This document shows positions 1 to 8,567 of a stretch of 64,000 bases of DNA, one piece after another. Each line of letters begins with the position of its first letter. Positions within the stretch are counted from its first letter, which is position 1. Source of the DNA: Paenibacillus_G filicis (lineage in GTDB: Bacteria; Bacillota; Bacilli; Paenibacillales; NBRC-103111); the NCBI RefSeq assembly GCF_038070315.1, contig NZ_JBBPCC010000012.1, forward strand, positions 124,001 through 188,000, in the 5' to 3' direction. The notes under the pieces were generated by a model. That model did no database searches, had not been told where the DNA came from, and saw nothing but the letters and a program-made list of their open reading frames with translations. The position numbers and the translations under genes were made by a program.

Positions 1-1679
1 AGCACAAGCTCGCCCTGGAGCCTTTGAAGCTTGCCTTCGAGCGCCTGCAGCCGCTCTGCGAATTGCCGGACGGCCGGCTCCAGCTTCTTCTTGAGCCGGA
101 CCTGGTTCCGGAGGTCCTGCCAAGCCCCGTTCAGCCCGCTCTCGGCCTTCTCCTTGAGCTCGGCGGCGGCGATAAGGTCCCCGGCCAGCAGTACGGTCTT
201 GTAACGCTCAACCTGCGTCTGGGCCTGCTTCACCGCCCCCTCGGGGTCAATTTCTCCAGGCTTCAACCCGTTCTTGGCCATCACATCCGCGATGCGGCCG
301 TGCAGGTTCGCCACCTTGTCTGGCCCCTTGGTCATCCAGGCCTCAAGCTCCGGCAGCCGCTTCAGCAAGCCCCCGTAGAGCTCGATCCGGCGCTGGACCG
401 GCGCCAGGGCTTCCTTGGCGTCGAACAGGTCGCTCATCTGACGCAACCGGACTTGCTCGATCTCTCTAAGTAGCTGGTCCAGGTCTGTCAGCATGTGCCC
501 CAGACTGTGCGTACCCGAGGTCGCGACCGATGTGGCCCGCCTCTTCAACTGTTCAGCTTGCTGGGCAAGCTCCAGGATGATCTTCGGATTGTTCCGATCC
601 CAGCCAGCCAACTCATCTATACGTGACACGATCTGCTTTGTTTGCTTAACCAGCTCTTTGATCTGCCGCTCTGCGGGGGCAAGCGTCCGCTGTCCCTTAC
701 CGGGCCAAACCATATACGACAGCCGGACTTCCGTGATTTCGGCCATCGCCCTGCTAACCTCCGGCAGCAGCATCTCCAGCTCAGTCATGATCTCGCCGGT
801 CAATCTCCGGGCAGGCGGAGCGGTGTACAAGTCGGCCAGCAGCACAAACCGTTCCCGGGTGCGCAGCAGCTCGATCGTCAACTTCTCGGCCGTCTTAAGC
901 CCCAGTTTCTTGCGGAGTAGCTGCCACAAGTATATCAGGGCGCGTATGACCAGCACGAGAACTATAATCAACAGCGCACCGGCAGCCACGCCCTTCCACA
1001 GCCATGGCCCCCAGTCGAACCGAGAATCATAGGAAGGTGCCGAATCGGTCGCCACTATATCTGCCACAGAATCTGTCACAGCTTCGGGAGCGGTTTCCTC
1101 CACCGCTGCCTGCGGCGGGGGACTAGCCGCAGGCTCCTCGGCTGTCGCACCGGCCTCCACAGCTGCCGGCTGAACGGGCGGCAGAGCGTTCATAGCTTCG
1201 ATCAGCGCGAGCAGGCCCTTCACATAATCGTCTTTTTTCGCCGGAGGCGTGAAGTGCTTGCCGATCATCTGATCAAGCATCGACCGCCCCTCGTAACCGC
1301 TGCCTGCATAATCCGAAGGAAGCGCATCAAGCCGCTGCTGCAGGTCGGCATTGTTGAAGTGCACCTCGATCCGCCGTTCGCCCTTGGAGATCAGGACCAG
1401 AATATCATCGGCCTGCAGCTCCCAGTCCTTATAAATCCGCCGGGCGAGATCGGCCCCCTTCTCCCCGTCGAAGCTTCGGACCGTCAAGATATAGAACGGA
1501 TACATCGGCGCTTGCGAGGCTGCCTTCTCCAGCGAAGGATTCTGCGCCTTGGGGAACATCCCGGCACCGTCCTGCACATGCTGACTGCCCTTGACGGGAA
1601 TAGTGGCGGCTCCGGCAACTCCCAGCCCTGCCGTGAGCAGCAGCATGCTGAATAGCACCCAAGCGATGATTCTTTTCAT
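1..1679 (-). CDS. TPM-domain membrane protein with long coiled-coil tail (3' end off window)
   Basis: The reading frame is open from an ATG at 1679 to the left edge, so the C-terminus is missing. The N-terminus is a signal peptide (MKRIIAWVLFSMLLLTAG, then AGAA). Residues about 25-150 look like a TPM (YgcG/TPM_phosphatase) domain: VQDGAGMF, then DDILVLISKGERRIEVHF and GKHFTPPAKKDDYVKGL. An Ala/Pro/Glu-rich linker leads to one membrane segment at about residues 228-252 (GALLIIVLVLVIRALIYLW). After it come about 300 residues of Arg/Lys/Glu/Leu-rich helix that read as coiled coil, somewhat like EzrA. TPM proteins are membrane or secreted proteins of poorly defined role, some linked to photosystem repair or quality control. 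The TPM plus long cytoplasmic coiled coil suggests a membrane-associated scaffold; that is inference. Confidence 0.75.
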   Translation of the reverse strand, partial: MKRIIAWVLFSMLLLTAGLGVAGAATIPVKGSQHVQDGAGMFPKAQNPSLEKAASQAPMYPFYILTVRSFDGEKGADLARRIYKDWELQADDILVLISKGERRIEVHFNNADLQQRLDALPSDYAGSGYEGRSMLDQMIGKHFTPPAKKDDYVKGLLALIEAMNALPPVQPAAVEAGATAEEPAASPPPQAAVEETAPEAVTDSVADIVATDSAPSYDSRFDWGPWLWKGVAAGALLIIVLVLVIRALIYLWQLLRKKLGLKTAEKLTIELLRTRERFVLLADLYTAPPARRLTGEIMTELEMLLPEVSRAMAEITEVRLSYMVWPGKGQRTLAPAERQIKELVKQTKQIVSRIDELAGWDRNNPKIILELAQQAEQLKRRATSVATSGTHSLGHMLTDLDQLLREIEQVRLRQMSDLFDAKEALAPVQRRIELYGGLLKRLPELEAWMTKGPDKVANLHGRIADVMAKNGLKPGEIDPEGAVKQAQTQVERYKTVLLAGDLIAAAELKEKAESGLNGAWQDLRNQVRLKKKLEPAVRQFAERLQALEGKLQRLQGELV

Positions 1680-1794
1680 GTGACCCTCCAAAATATTGAA
1701 GACTTTTACAGATAGTATAGCAAAATTTGCTAGTTTTTGGCGAAAGTTTTAAGACTTATTTTATTTCTTGCACGCAAAAAGCCCTACCCTGTGG

Positions 1795-2040
1795 TATGGC
1801 ATCCACTAGACCGTTCATGATCACTAGCAAGCTGCCGATGTCCTACATCTGCAGACCAGTCGTCGGCTCATCCGTCACCTAGATGCTCCCCGGCTTATGC
1901 AACTCGCCAGAGCAAGCTGTTTGTGTGCGTTGTGAAGACTTGATCGTAATCCTGTATTCGTTGTGAAGGCCAGTCCTAGCTCCATGATGTGCTTCTTTTG
2001 CCATTTTTGCAGGTAGTTCATGGTATAATATGGTACGTAG
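1795..2040 (-). pseudogene. Decayed fragment of a UvrA-like ATPase
   Basis: Read on the minus strand, this stretch gives broken matches to the second nucleotide-binding domain of UvrA proteins. One frame near 1990-1965 reads MELGLAFTT, like the segment just before the UvrA signature. The next pieces read SGELHKPGSI, a stop, VTDEPTTGLQM, a stop, then DIGSLLVIMNGLVDA. The family pattern is LASELHK-GSIYVLDEPTTGLH-DI-LL-MN-LVDAGN. At least two stops and one frameshift interrupt it, and the Walker A and zinc-finger regions are absent. It is therefore a remnant, not a gene. It ends inside the promoter region of the AT-rich gene at 2056, consistent with a site of past insertion or deletion. Confidence 0.7.
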
Positions 2041-2055
2041 AAGGGGGAATAAAAT

Positions 2056-2991
2056 TTGAAAAATATCCATGCTTTCGAACTGATACAGAACACCCTACGG
2101 AAATTTATAAATCCCAACGCTGAAGTTTTAAGCGTGGAAAACCAGCCCATTCACATGGGTTTGCAAGCGGTTGATCTAAATCGCCATCATGTGCAATTTA
2201 AAACAGATGGAGCCGCCAGAAGTTTGTCCCTTATTTCCAAAAGAGCAACGAGCATAGAACGCCGCGTGCTATCAAGGCTCTACTCGCAAAAAGCAAACGT
2301 ACCCTTTTCTTTGTCGCATGCTCCTGACGAAGAAGAGCGTTCATTGCTCTGCATACAGGATGTTGATTTTCAAACAGATTATACGAATCTAAATATGAAT
2401 GCGCTTCAGAAAAAAGAACCGAAAGTATTAGCTCACATTCACATTTCTAACTATGGACAAAGAAAAGAATTATCATGGTTACCAGCAGCAGACGGTCTTC
2501 ATATTGAAAAAATGGTAAACGAGCGATGGCTCCCTCAATGGGAAACTGCGAAGAGGCAGGAGCCGTTTCTAGAGGTTTTTGGGGAGTATCTGTCCTCTGT
2601 GGAGGCAGTTGCTGCAACTATTTCCGAAGATATGAAGATGGTTATTCATGACGAGCAGAGCCAAACTTTAATACACAATGACCTTAACCCGGGAAATGTC
2701 CTCGTACAACATAATACGGATGTATTTTTTATTGATTGGGAAGAAACAAGATATGGTTCACTATTTTTAGATGTCCCTTTACGCTGTAGGACCCAACAAC
2801 AAATCGAAGAGTACAGAGAAGTATTAGCAGATGCAAATATTGAGATTTCCAGTCATCGTTTTGAACAGCTTTATCAAATCGCATCTCGCTATCTGGGGCT
2901 TCGGTATATGAGCTGGAATTTAGGTGCCTGGACAAGTCATTCACAGGCTAAAGAGGATTTGAGAAAATATTTAGATATGGTGGTAGGGTAG
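2056..2991 (+). CDS. Aminoglycoside/choline phosphotransferase-family protein
   Basis: 311 residues. The TTG start at 2056 is set by an AAGGGGGAA ribosome binding site about 6 bases upstream. The C-terminal half has the APH/choline-kinase catalytic loop HNDLNPGN (H207, D209, N214) and the Mg-binding DWEETRYG (D227), so it should transfer a phosphate from ATP to a small-molecule hydroxyl. The substrate cannot be told from sequence. The N-lobe is short and diverged. Base composition is clearly AT-richer than neighbouring genes, with many AAA, ATT and TTA codons, and the gene abuts a UvrA-like remnant upstream. Both point to horizontal acquisition. It may be a resistance enzyme or a metabolic kinase. 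Confidence 0.75.
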   Translation: MKNIHAFELIQNTLRKFINPNAEVLSVENQPIHMGLQAVDLNRHHVQFKTDGAARSLSLISKRATSIERRVLSRLYSQKANVPFSLSHAPDEEERSLLCIQDVDFQTDYTNLNMNALQKKEPKVLAHIHISNYGQRKELSWLPAADGLHIEKMVNERWLPQWETAKRQEPFLEVFGEYLSSVEAVAATISEDMKMVIHDEQSQTLIHNDLNPGNVLVQHNTDVFFIDWEETRYGSLFLDVPLRCRTQQQIEEYREVLADANIEISSHRFEQLYQIASRYLGLRYMSWNLGAWTSHSQAKEDLRKYLDMVVG

Positions 2992-3044
2992 TTACGAGGG
3001 ACCAGGGTCTTACCAACGATGAGCAGCAGGCGATCACAGCCATT

Positions 3045-3320
3045 ATGGATCGGTATAACAACAATTTTGAATGGGATGACAGGGGAGAAACCTTCTCTGC
3101 CTATGATCCTGATCCGGAAAGCCCGACAGAGATTTTTGCAGGTTCAACCAAGCTGCCCATGTCTGATAACCTTGAAGATATGCTTCAAGCTTTGTTTCAT
3201 TGGTTGGATTGCTTGACGGAAATTAGAAGAGTCGTGGATGGCGGAGATTGGCATGTACACTTAGATGACACGGATGTAGTTTGGGATGAAGAGCAGGGCT
3301 GGCAGATGCCCGAAAGTTAA
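3045..3320 (+). CDS. Small acidic hypothetical protein, possibly 5'-truncated
   Basis: 91 residues from an ATG at 3045, rich in Asp, Glu and Trp (WLDCLTEIRRVVDGG, HVHLDDTDVVWDEE). I do not recognise the family. The same frame stays open upstream through DQGLTNDEQQAITAIM and into the end of the phosphotransferase gene without another ATG. No good ribosome binding site precedes 3045. The gene may have lost its original start, or may be translated by coupling to the upstream gene, whose stop lies at 2989-2991. A strong hairpin terminator follows at 3431. Confidence 0.5.
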   Translation: MDRYNNNFEWDDRGETFSAYDPDPESPTEIFAGSTKLPMSDNLEDMLQALFHWLDCLTEIRRVVDGGDWHVHLDDTDVVWDEEQGWQMPES

Positions 3321-3430
3321 TGTTTACACAAATCCGTATTCATAACGGGGAAATACAGCGGATTGCTCGGCTAATCCGCATGGGTCCGTGAAGGCCGACG
3401 AGCCACGCATGTCCCTGAGGCTAGCCACGA

Positions 3431-3475
3431 AAAAAGGTCAAAAGCGTCGCGGTAACCGCGTCTTTTGACCTTTTT
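3431..3475. terminator. Bidirectional rho-independent terminator
   Basis: AAAAAGGTCAAAAGCG pairs with CGTCTTTTGACCTTTTT around a GC-rich centre. A-rich and T-rich flanks are present on both sides, so it can end transcription from the phosphotransferase side and from the MFS gene on the minus strand. Confidence 0.85.
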
Positions 3476-3510
3476 CCACTACAGCGATATGAGATTGCGC
3501 GATAGCTTAT

Positions 3511-4719
3511 TCAACCGCTTACGCTCTCTTGAGGAGCATCGCTACGAATTAGGCAAGCGGCCCAAAATCCGATGCTGAGCACAAGTGCCAACAAAATAAA
3601 AGTGAGCACGAAGCTGCCCGTTCTCATGCTCTGAATCGCAATAATTGGCCCTAAACTCGTTCCCCCGAATAGGACAAACGTATAGACAGATACCGCAATA
3701 CCACGTAATTTTCCACCAAACTGACCCACAAGCGTTATGAGAGCTGGACCTACAAGAGCAATGCCCGCCGTAAAGATGACGCTCATAACCACAAGCAACG
3801 TTAAGCTTGAGATTAGACCTAAAGAGGCAAGCCCGAGTATGGCTAATAATAATCCTCCACGCAATATCTTCAGTGTGCCGAAACGCCCAGCAAGCACTCC
3901 TGCAAAGGGTGAAAGCAGCATCCCTAACACACCAGCAGAACGAACGTATAAAATCTCCTGTGCGCTTAACCCAAACGTCAAGCCGCTCAAATAGGTGCCC
4001 AAAACCGTCGACATACTTACGAATGACATCAAAAGAACAAGCGCAACGAAATAAGCGAGTATGAGGTTCTTACGGGCAAATAATTTCCCTATGTTTCGAA
4101 TCGGTTCCAGGATGCTGGAATTGGGATTCTGAAAATCCGCTTTCGGCAGGAATTTTAAGACCAGAACAGCAGTAACTATATAGACCGCTGCCAGCAAAAA
4201 GAAAATAGCATTCCATCCATAATATTGGCTGATGATTCCACTTATCACTTGTCCAACGATACCGGCAACCATAAATCCAGTTGTAATGAACCCGATCGAC
4301 GTCACCCGTTTTTCCGCAGGGAACATTTCAACAGCATAGGCAAGCGCAACAGGAGAGAACGTTGCGGCCGCTGCCCCCTGCAATCCTCGAAATACGATGA
4401 TCCAGGAAAAGTCGTGGACCAGGCCAATAAGTAAAGATATGCAGGTTAAAGCAATTAATCCGATAAAAATAACCTTCTTGCGGCCATATTTTTCAGATAA
4501 TGGACCATAGATAAGGCAACCTATCGCAAATCCCAACGAAAAGATACTCCCTGCAGTTGCAGCCTGCGTGGAAGATACTCCAAAGGTGTCCGAGAACAAG
4601 GAAATGAGTGGAATGGTCACGTACAGACTAGACATGATCACCATGCCTGCCCAACACAGAATGATGGTCATGAAGGTATAATTTCTTGCGGGAGTGTTAG
4701 CTACGATTGCTTGTTTCAT
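3511..4719 (-). CDS. MFS transporter, DHA1 type
   Basis: 402 residues with about 12 hydrophobic segments. The MFS loop 2-3 signature is visible (GPLSEKYGRKKVIF), and the mirror loop after TM8 reads GVLAGRFG. The start ATG at 4719 follows AGAGGTGTTCTT. It is most like drug or small-molecule proton antiporters of the DHA1 group; the substrate is unknown. It lies directly downstream of, and on the same strand as, the SDR gene at 4849, but a terminator separates them, so it is probably a separate unit. Confidence 0.85.
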   Translation of the reverse strand: MKQAIVANTPARNYTFMTIILCWAGMVIMSSLYVTIPLISLFSDTFGVSSTQAATAGSIFSLGFAIGCLIYGPLSEKYGRKKVIFIGLIALTCISLLIGLVHDFSWIIVFRGLQGAAAATFSPVALAYAVEMFPAEKRVTSIGFITTGFMVAGIVGQVISGIISQYYGWNAIFFLLAAVYIVTAVLVLKFLPKADFQNPNSSILEPIRNIGKLFARKNLILAYFVALVLLMSFVSMSTVLGTYLSGLTFGLSAQEILYVRSAGVLGMLLSPFAGVLAGRFGTLKILRGGLLLAILGLASLGLISSLTLLVVMSVIFTAGIALVGPALITLVGQFGGKLRGIAVSVYTFVLFGGTSLGPIIAIQSMRTGSFVLTFILLALVLSIGFWAACLIRSDAPQESVSG

Positions 4720-4765
4720 AAGAACACCTCTTTTTTAAAGATGATGCCCGTGCAGGGCTTACATC

Positions 4766-4798
4766 AAAAGCCCCCTTCGCTGAATTAGCGGAAGGGGA
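4766..4798 (-). terminator. Terminator after the SDR gene
   Basis: On the minus strand CCCCTTCCGCT pairs with AGCGAAGGGG and is followed by GCTTTTG. It lies just after the stop of the SDR gene at 4849. Confidence 0.7.
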
Positions 4799-4848
4799 CC
4801 GTTCAAAGCTATGCCGTAGGACGATCCTACACTACTTGTCGTTCTCAA

Positions 4849-5748
4849 TCAGTTTTTAAAATAATAATCCCCTTCCAGATCACGCAGCAGTTCTGCATGC
4901 TCTGGCTTCCACCCGAGCAGTTCTTGGGTCAGCTGACTCGAAGCCTGTATGTTCTGCGAAGCGAAATGCGCCAGCCAGCCAAAGTGGCCAGGAGCTTCTT
5001 CCATCGACTTGCTGATTACAGGCAACTCCAGGCGACGGCCGATCACTTGTGCCAGCTCGCGAATAGACACACCTTCCTCGCCGATGGCATGCAGCTTGGA
5101 GCCTGCTGGAGCAGACTCAAGTGCCAGTCGGTAAAGTCGTGCCGCATCCAGTCGGTGCACAGCGGACCAGCAGTTTGAACCTTCGCCCACATAGGCTGCC
5201 GCACCTGTACGCCGAGCGGCATTAATTAACGCCGGAACAAAACCGCCGCGGTCTCCATCGCCGTGTACCGAAGGCGGGAGCCTGAGCACGGATACACGCA
5301 CGCCTTGTGAAGCCAGGGCTAGAGCATCCTCTTCAGAAGCAATGCGGTGCTTGCCTGCCGTGTTGCCATCGGTAGCATCTTCCTCTGTGCCGATTCGACC
5401 TGGTGCAAGATGAGCAATCACGGAAGTAACAACCAGAGGACGACCTGAACCTGCAAGCGCTGCACCGAAAGTCTGAATGGCACGTTGGTCCGTTTCTCCA
5501 GCAGCTGCCATGTTCGAAAAATCATGGTTGAAAGCCGTATGAATGACACCATCCGATGCTTCCGCACCGCTTCTCAGGCTTTCGAGATCATCCAAAGAAC
5601 CACGATGTACAGATGCTCCGACTTTAAGAAGAGAATCAGCCGCTTCATCCGAGCGAGCCAGACCCAGGACCTCGTGCCCTGCACTTAACAATTCACTGAC
5701 AACAGCAGAGCCGATAAAACCTGTCGCTCCAGTTACAAAAATACGCAC
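4849..5748 (-). CDS. NAD(P)-dependent SDR-family oxidoreductase/epimerase
   Basis: 299 residues, extended SDR type. The N-terminal Rossmann motif is GATGFIGSAV (residues 7-16), followed by an acidic/Arg beta-2 end (LARSDE) typical of NAD(P) selection, and DGVIHTAFNHD. It closely resembles the many Firmicute and actinobacterial SDRs annotated as NAD-dependent epimerase/dehydratase with a HTAFNHD motif. No classical YxxxK could be placed with confidence, so this is probably the atypical SDR5/AR-like group. It precedes the MFS gene and follows a gene for an AraC-type regulator on the same strand, which may control it. Confidence 0.8.
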   Translation of the reverse strand: MRIFVTGATGFIGSAVVSELLSAGHEVLGLARSDEAADSLLKVGASVHRGSLDDLESLRSGAEASDGVIHTAFNHDFSNMAAAGETDQRAIQTFGAALAGSGRPLVVTSVIAHLAPGRIGTEEDATDGNTAGKHRIASEEDALALASQGVRVSVLRLPPSVHGDGDRGGFVPALINAARRTGAAAYVGEGSNCWSAVHRLDAARLYRLALESAPAGSKLHAIGEEGVSIRELAQVIGRRLELPVISKSMEEAPGHFGWLAHFASQNIQASSQLTQELLGWKPEHAELLRDLEGDYYFKN

Positions 5749-5887
5749 AATGAAATCCTCCTCCGAATGTTAGTTCTGCTTGAACCGGCGAAATGATCAA
5801 CGGTCATCGGAATTCGTGGTTACAAGACTACGTTTATTTTAGTACGCATACGATTCCGATAATTGCCTGTTCTGCTTCACTTGTTGC

Positions 5888-6865
5888 CTATTCCAACGGA
5901 AGATTCGAATCTGGAGTCACTTGTTGACGTAATCCTACAACGTCTCTTTTAGGCGGACTTCCAAAAAAGCGGCTGTAATCTCGATTAAATTGCGAGGGAC
6001 TAGCATAACCTACTAGATTGCATGCAGTTGTCGCGTCCATGAATTCAGATACCATTAACCGTCTCGCTTCATGCAGACGAAGCGCTTTTTGATATTGTAA
6101 GGGACTCATGGAAGTCATGGACTTAAAGTGCACACGAAAAGTAGACTCGCTCATATGTACCATGTCAGCCAATTCCGCAACCTTCATGGGATGGGAGAAA
6201 TGATTGCGGAGCCAAGCGACCGCTTTCGTAACTAAATTCGCTTCCGAACCTGCAAAACCAAGCTCAGCGATCCGAGCTCCAATAGGGCTGCGCAGGACGC
6301 GTATCAAAATCTCATCCATGACAAGGGGGCCGAGCAATTCAGCATCGCTAGTATGGCTCAAGCATGCTACAAGTCTTGATGCAGCGTTAATCATTGCTGC
6401 ATCGGCGCTAAGAACATAACCGGCGCTCCATTTTGTTACGGCAGGCACACCCTGTGGATATACCCTGAGGACTAATTCAGCAATTTTATGCGGGTCAAGA
6501 ACCAGCTTCACACTTAGATAAGGTTCCAAGTGGCTAGCGTGTGTGATTTTCAAGGAAATCGGCAGCGCAACTGGAAGCACAAGGATTTGCGATTGCTTGA
6601 AAGGATAGACCTCTTGCCCTACTGTCACGGTCTTAGCCCCTTGAGCAACGATTAACAAGGAGGGTAAGTCGAAGGATTTCATATCGTCCTTAGTAGCTCG
6701 AGAATAACGACTCACGGACAAACCAGGAATACGCTGGCTAAAGGAACCCTCATAGGGAGCTTGGCCACTAATCAGGCTTGCCAAGCGAATGGTTTCTACA
6801 GCAAGCGAATCCTTGATGCTACCATTCGCAGGTGTAGCCGGTGTATGTTCGGATTGGATCGTCAT
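5888..6865 (-). CDS. AraC-family transcriptional regulator with AraC_N domain
   Basis: About 325 residues from the ATG at 6865, preferred over the ATG at 6898. GGAGG lies upstream of 6865, while nothing resembling a binding site precedes 6898. The N-terminal half is the AraC_N (PF06719-like) sensor: PGLSVSRYS, LLIVAQGAKTV, YPFKQSQILVLPVALPIS. The C-terminal 100 residues carry two helix-turn-helix motifs (VAELADMVHMSESTFRVHFK, ACNLVGYASPSQFNRDYSR). This subfamily is commonly encoded next to SDR or aldo/keto reductase genes and activates them, which fits the SDR gene just downstream on the same strand. Confidence 0.85.
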   Translation of the reverse strand: MTIQSEHTPATPANGSIKDSLAVETIRLASLISGQAPYEGSFSQRIPGLSVSRYSRATKDDMKSFDLPSLLIVAQGAKTVTVGQEVYPFKQSQILVLPVALPISLKITHASHLEPYLSVKLVLDPHKIAELVLRVYPQGVPAVTKWSAGYVLSADAAMINAASRLVACLSHTSDAELLGPLVMDEILIRVLRSPIGARIAELGFAGSEANLVTKAVAWLRNHFSHPMKVAELADMVHMSESTFRVHFKSMTSMSPLQYQKALRLHEARRLMVSEFMDATTACNLVGYASPSQFNRDYSRFFGSPPKRDVVGLRQQVTPDSNLPLE

Positions 6866-7058
6866 ACGTACAAAAGCACCTCCAATGGTTCCATCCATCT
6901 ATTTTTGCATATTTATTATATTTCTGTCCTAGTACCGAGACCCCTTTTCTGAGGGCGCATTATCTTTTTCGGGTTATCCCACCAAAATCATGGACGCTGC
7001 ACCTCTTACAGCGGTTTGAATCCGGTGATCGTTCGATTATTCCCTAGCTAGCAATACC

Positions 7059-7091
7059 AAAACCGGCCCCATACTGGATGGGGCCGGTTTT
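7059..7091. terminator. Strong bidirectional terminator hairpin
   Basis: Perfect 12-base arms AAAACCGGCCCC / GGGGCCGGTTTT with a 9-base loop. It lies between the AraC regulator gene and the small Cys-rich gene and would isolate both. Confidence 0.85.
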
Positions 7092-7116
7092 GGATGCAAA
7101 CCTATTCAGTAGAGCG

Positions 7117-7140
7117 GACTCATAGCCTAGGCTATGAGTC
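7117..7140. repeat. 24-bp perfect palindrome
   Basis: GACTCATAGCCT is followed directly by its exact reverse complement, with no loop. There is no T-tract, so it is not an obvious terminator. It lies 26 bases after the strong hairpin and 45 bases beyond the stop of the 61-residue gene. It could be an operator or a recombination or processing site. Confidence 0.6.
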
Positions 7141-7184
7141 TTCAAGTGACTGGGGTCCGCGGCGGACGCCGGGCCAGGACCCAG

Positions 7185-7370
7185 CTATTCCGCATATTCG
7201 CGGAGCAGCCGCTGAGTCTCGTTCTCGTCCAGCAGCTCGGCAGGAGCGACGCCTTTTTCGACCCAACAGTCCATGCATTGCTTCTCGGTGACACATTCAT
7301 GGGCTTTCTGGCAGGTGTAGCAGAACTGAATATAATTTTTCGTGATCAGCGCTTCGCGGTTGTTTTTCAT
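7185..7370 (-). CDS. Small Cys-rich putative zinc-binding protein
   Basis: 61 residues, with a good AAGGAG site 9 bases before the ATG. The central pattern is C-x2-C-x5-C-x5-C-x2-C (CYTCQKAHECVTEKQCMDCW), which should bind a metal such as zinc. The C-terminus is helical and acidic. I do not recognise a named family. Similar short Cys-rich hypothetical proteins occur in Bacillales. Confidence 0.7.
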   Translation of the reverse strand: MKNNREALITKNYIQFCYTCQKAHECVTEKQCMDCWVEKGVAPAELLDENETQRLLREYAE

Positions 7371-7443
7371 CTGGGCTCACTCCTTCTCTTTCTTATGAGT
7401 TAAGCATAGCACAGATAGCATTCTAGTCATGTGATTTATTTCA

Positions 7444-7848
7444 CTAAGTCGAAGTTTCCATAATCACGTACTCAATACCACCCTTGGCAAACCGCTGATC
7501 CGTTTCCTTCAATCCGAACTTGGCGTAGAAGCCAGCCTTGGATTGTCTCGCATTGCACCAGATTCTGCCGATTCCCTGGGCACGGGCTTCGTTCATCACA
7601 TGGGACAGCAGCTTGCTGCCGTAACCCTTGCCCTGCTCCTGCTCCAAGGTGGCGAACTTGCGGAATTGAGCCGTATCCTGTTCCACGAATAACGAGACCG
7701 CCGAAACAAGCCTCCCCTCGACAAACAGGCCGTAATGTATGCCTTGGCCATCATCGGGCAGCTTCACGTAGTCAAGCTCCCGGTCCGGCCACATAACCTC
7801 ATGCCTGATCTGCCAGGCGTCTTCCTTGCTGATGCGTCTGATGTCCAA
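7444..7848 (-). CDS. GNAT-family N-acetyltransferase
   Basis: 134 residues. The start is TTG at 7848, supported by AGGAGG 8 bases upstream. The GNAT core is visible: a beta-4 strand (FRKFATLEQEQGKGYGSKLL) containing the acetyl-CoA pyrophosphate loop QEQGKGYG, then MNEARAQGIGRIWCNAR and FYAKFGLKETDQRF. The acceptor is unknown. It resembles the short ElaA/YjcF-like GNATs. Confidence 0.85.
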   Translation of the reverse strand: MDIRRISKEDAWQIRHEVMWPDRELDYVKLPDDGQGIHYGLFVEGRLVSAVSLFVEQDTAQFRKFATLEQEQGKGYGSKLLSHVMNEARAQGIGRIWCNARQSKAGFYAKFGLKETDQRFAKGGIEYVIMETST

Positions 7849-7961
7849 TTGCTCGGCCTCCTATGAACATGACGGCGCCCGGCTTGCTCCGCTCTGGAGA
7901 TCAGCCGCCGCCGGCCTTATAATGTATCTTAAGAATACCGCTAACTGAGGGAGGCTTTGCC

Positions 7962-8567
7962 GTGACAAAACCGAAAATACTATTTATTGTCGGCCCTGCC
8001 GGGGCAGGCAAGACGACTTTAGCCAAAGCACTCGCGCGCAGCAGCCGCACGCCCTTGTTCGATATGGATACGCTGCTGCGGCCCGCCGCCGAGACGATCA
8101 TGACGATCTCGGGCCTTGATCCGAATGACCGCGATTCCCCCGTGTACAAGACGTATTGCCGCGATCTCGGGTACCGGATCACGATGGATGCGGTGCTGGA
8201 GAATACGCAGCTCGGCCTCGACGCCCTCGTCGTCGGCCCCTTTACCCGGGAGACGGCGGACCCTCAGTGGCCGGAACAAGAACTGGCCCGTATCGAAGCC
8301 ACTCTGCAGGACGTGGACCTGAAGGTCATCAGCGTCTACCTGCCGGACGACGGCGATTACCGCGAGCGGATTCAGCAAAGAGCCTCCATACTCGACGTAT
8401 GGAAGCTGGACAACTGGGACAACTTCCGCCCGTCGCTGGGCCGCCGGACGATCCAATGGCCGGTGCCTTCATCCGCCCTGCTGGAGTTTGACAACTCGGG
8501 GCCGCTGACCCCGGACAAGCTGGCAGCCGTCACACAGTTTACATTCGGAACAAGCCATGCCCCTTGA
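7962..8567 (+). CDS. P-loop AAA/kinase-like ATPase
   Basis: 201 residues from a GTG start at 7962 with GAGGGAGG upstream. The Walker A is GPAGAGKTT (residues 11-19), followed by FDMDTLLRP, which is placed like the acceptor-binding Asp of small-molecule kinases, and a lid-like segment ending VWKLDNWDNF. The size and layout fit a zeta-toxin-like or gluconate-kinase-like P-loop kinase; the substrate is unknown. Its 3' end overlaps the convergent Nudix gene by 29 bases. Confidence 0.75.
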   Translation: MTKPKILFIVGPAGAGKTTLAKALARSSRTPLFDMDTLLRPAAETIMTISGLDPNDRDSPVYKTYCRDLGYRITMDAVLENTQLGLDALVVGPFTRETADPQWPEQELARIEATLQDVDLKVISVYLPDDGDYRERIQQRASILDVWKLDNWDNFRPSLGRRTIQWPVPSSALLEFDNSGPLTPDKLAAVTQFTFGTSHAP

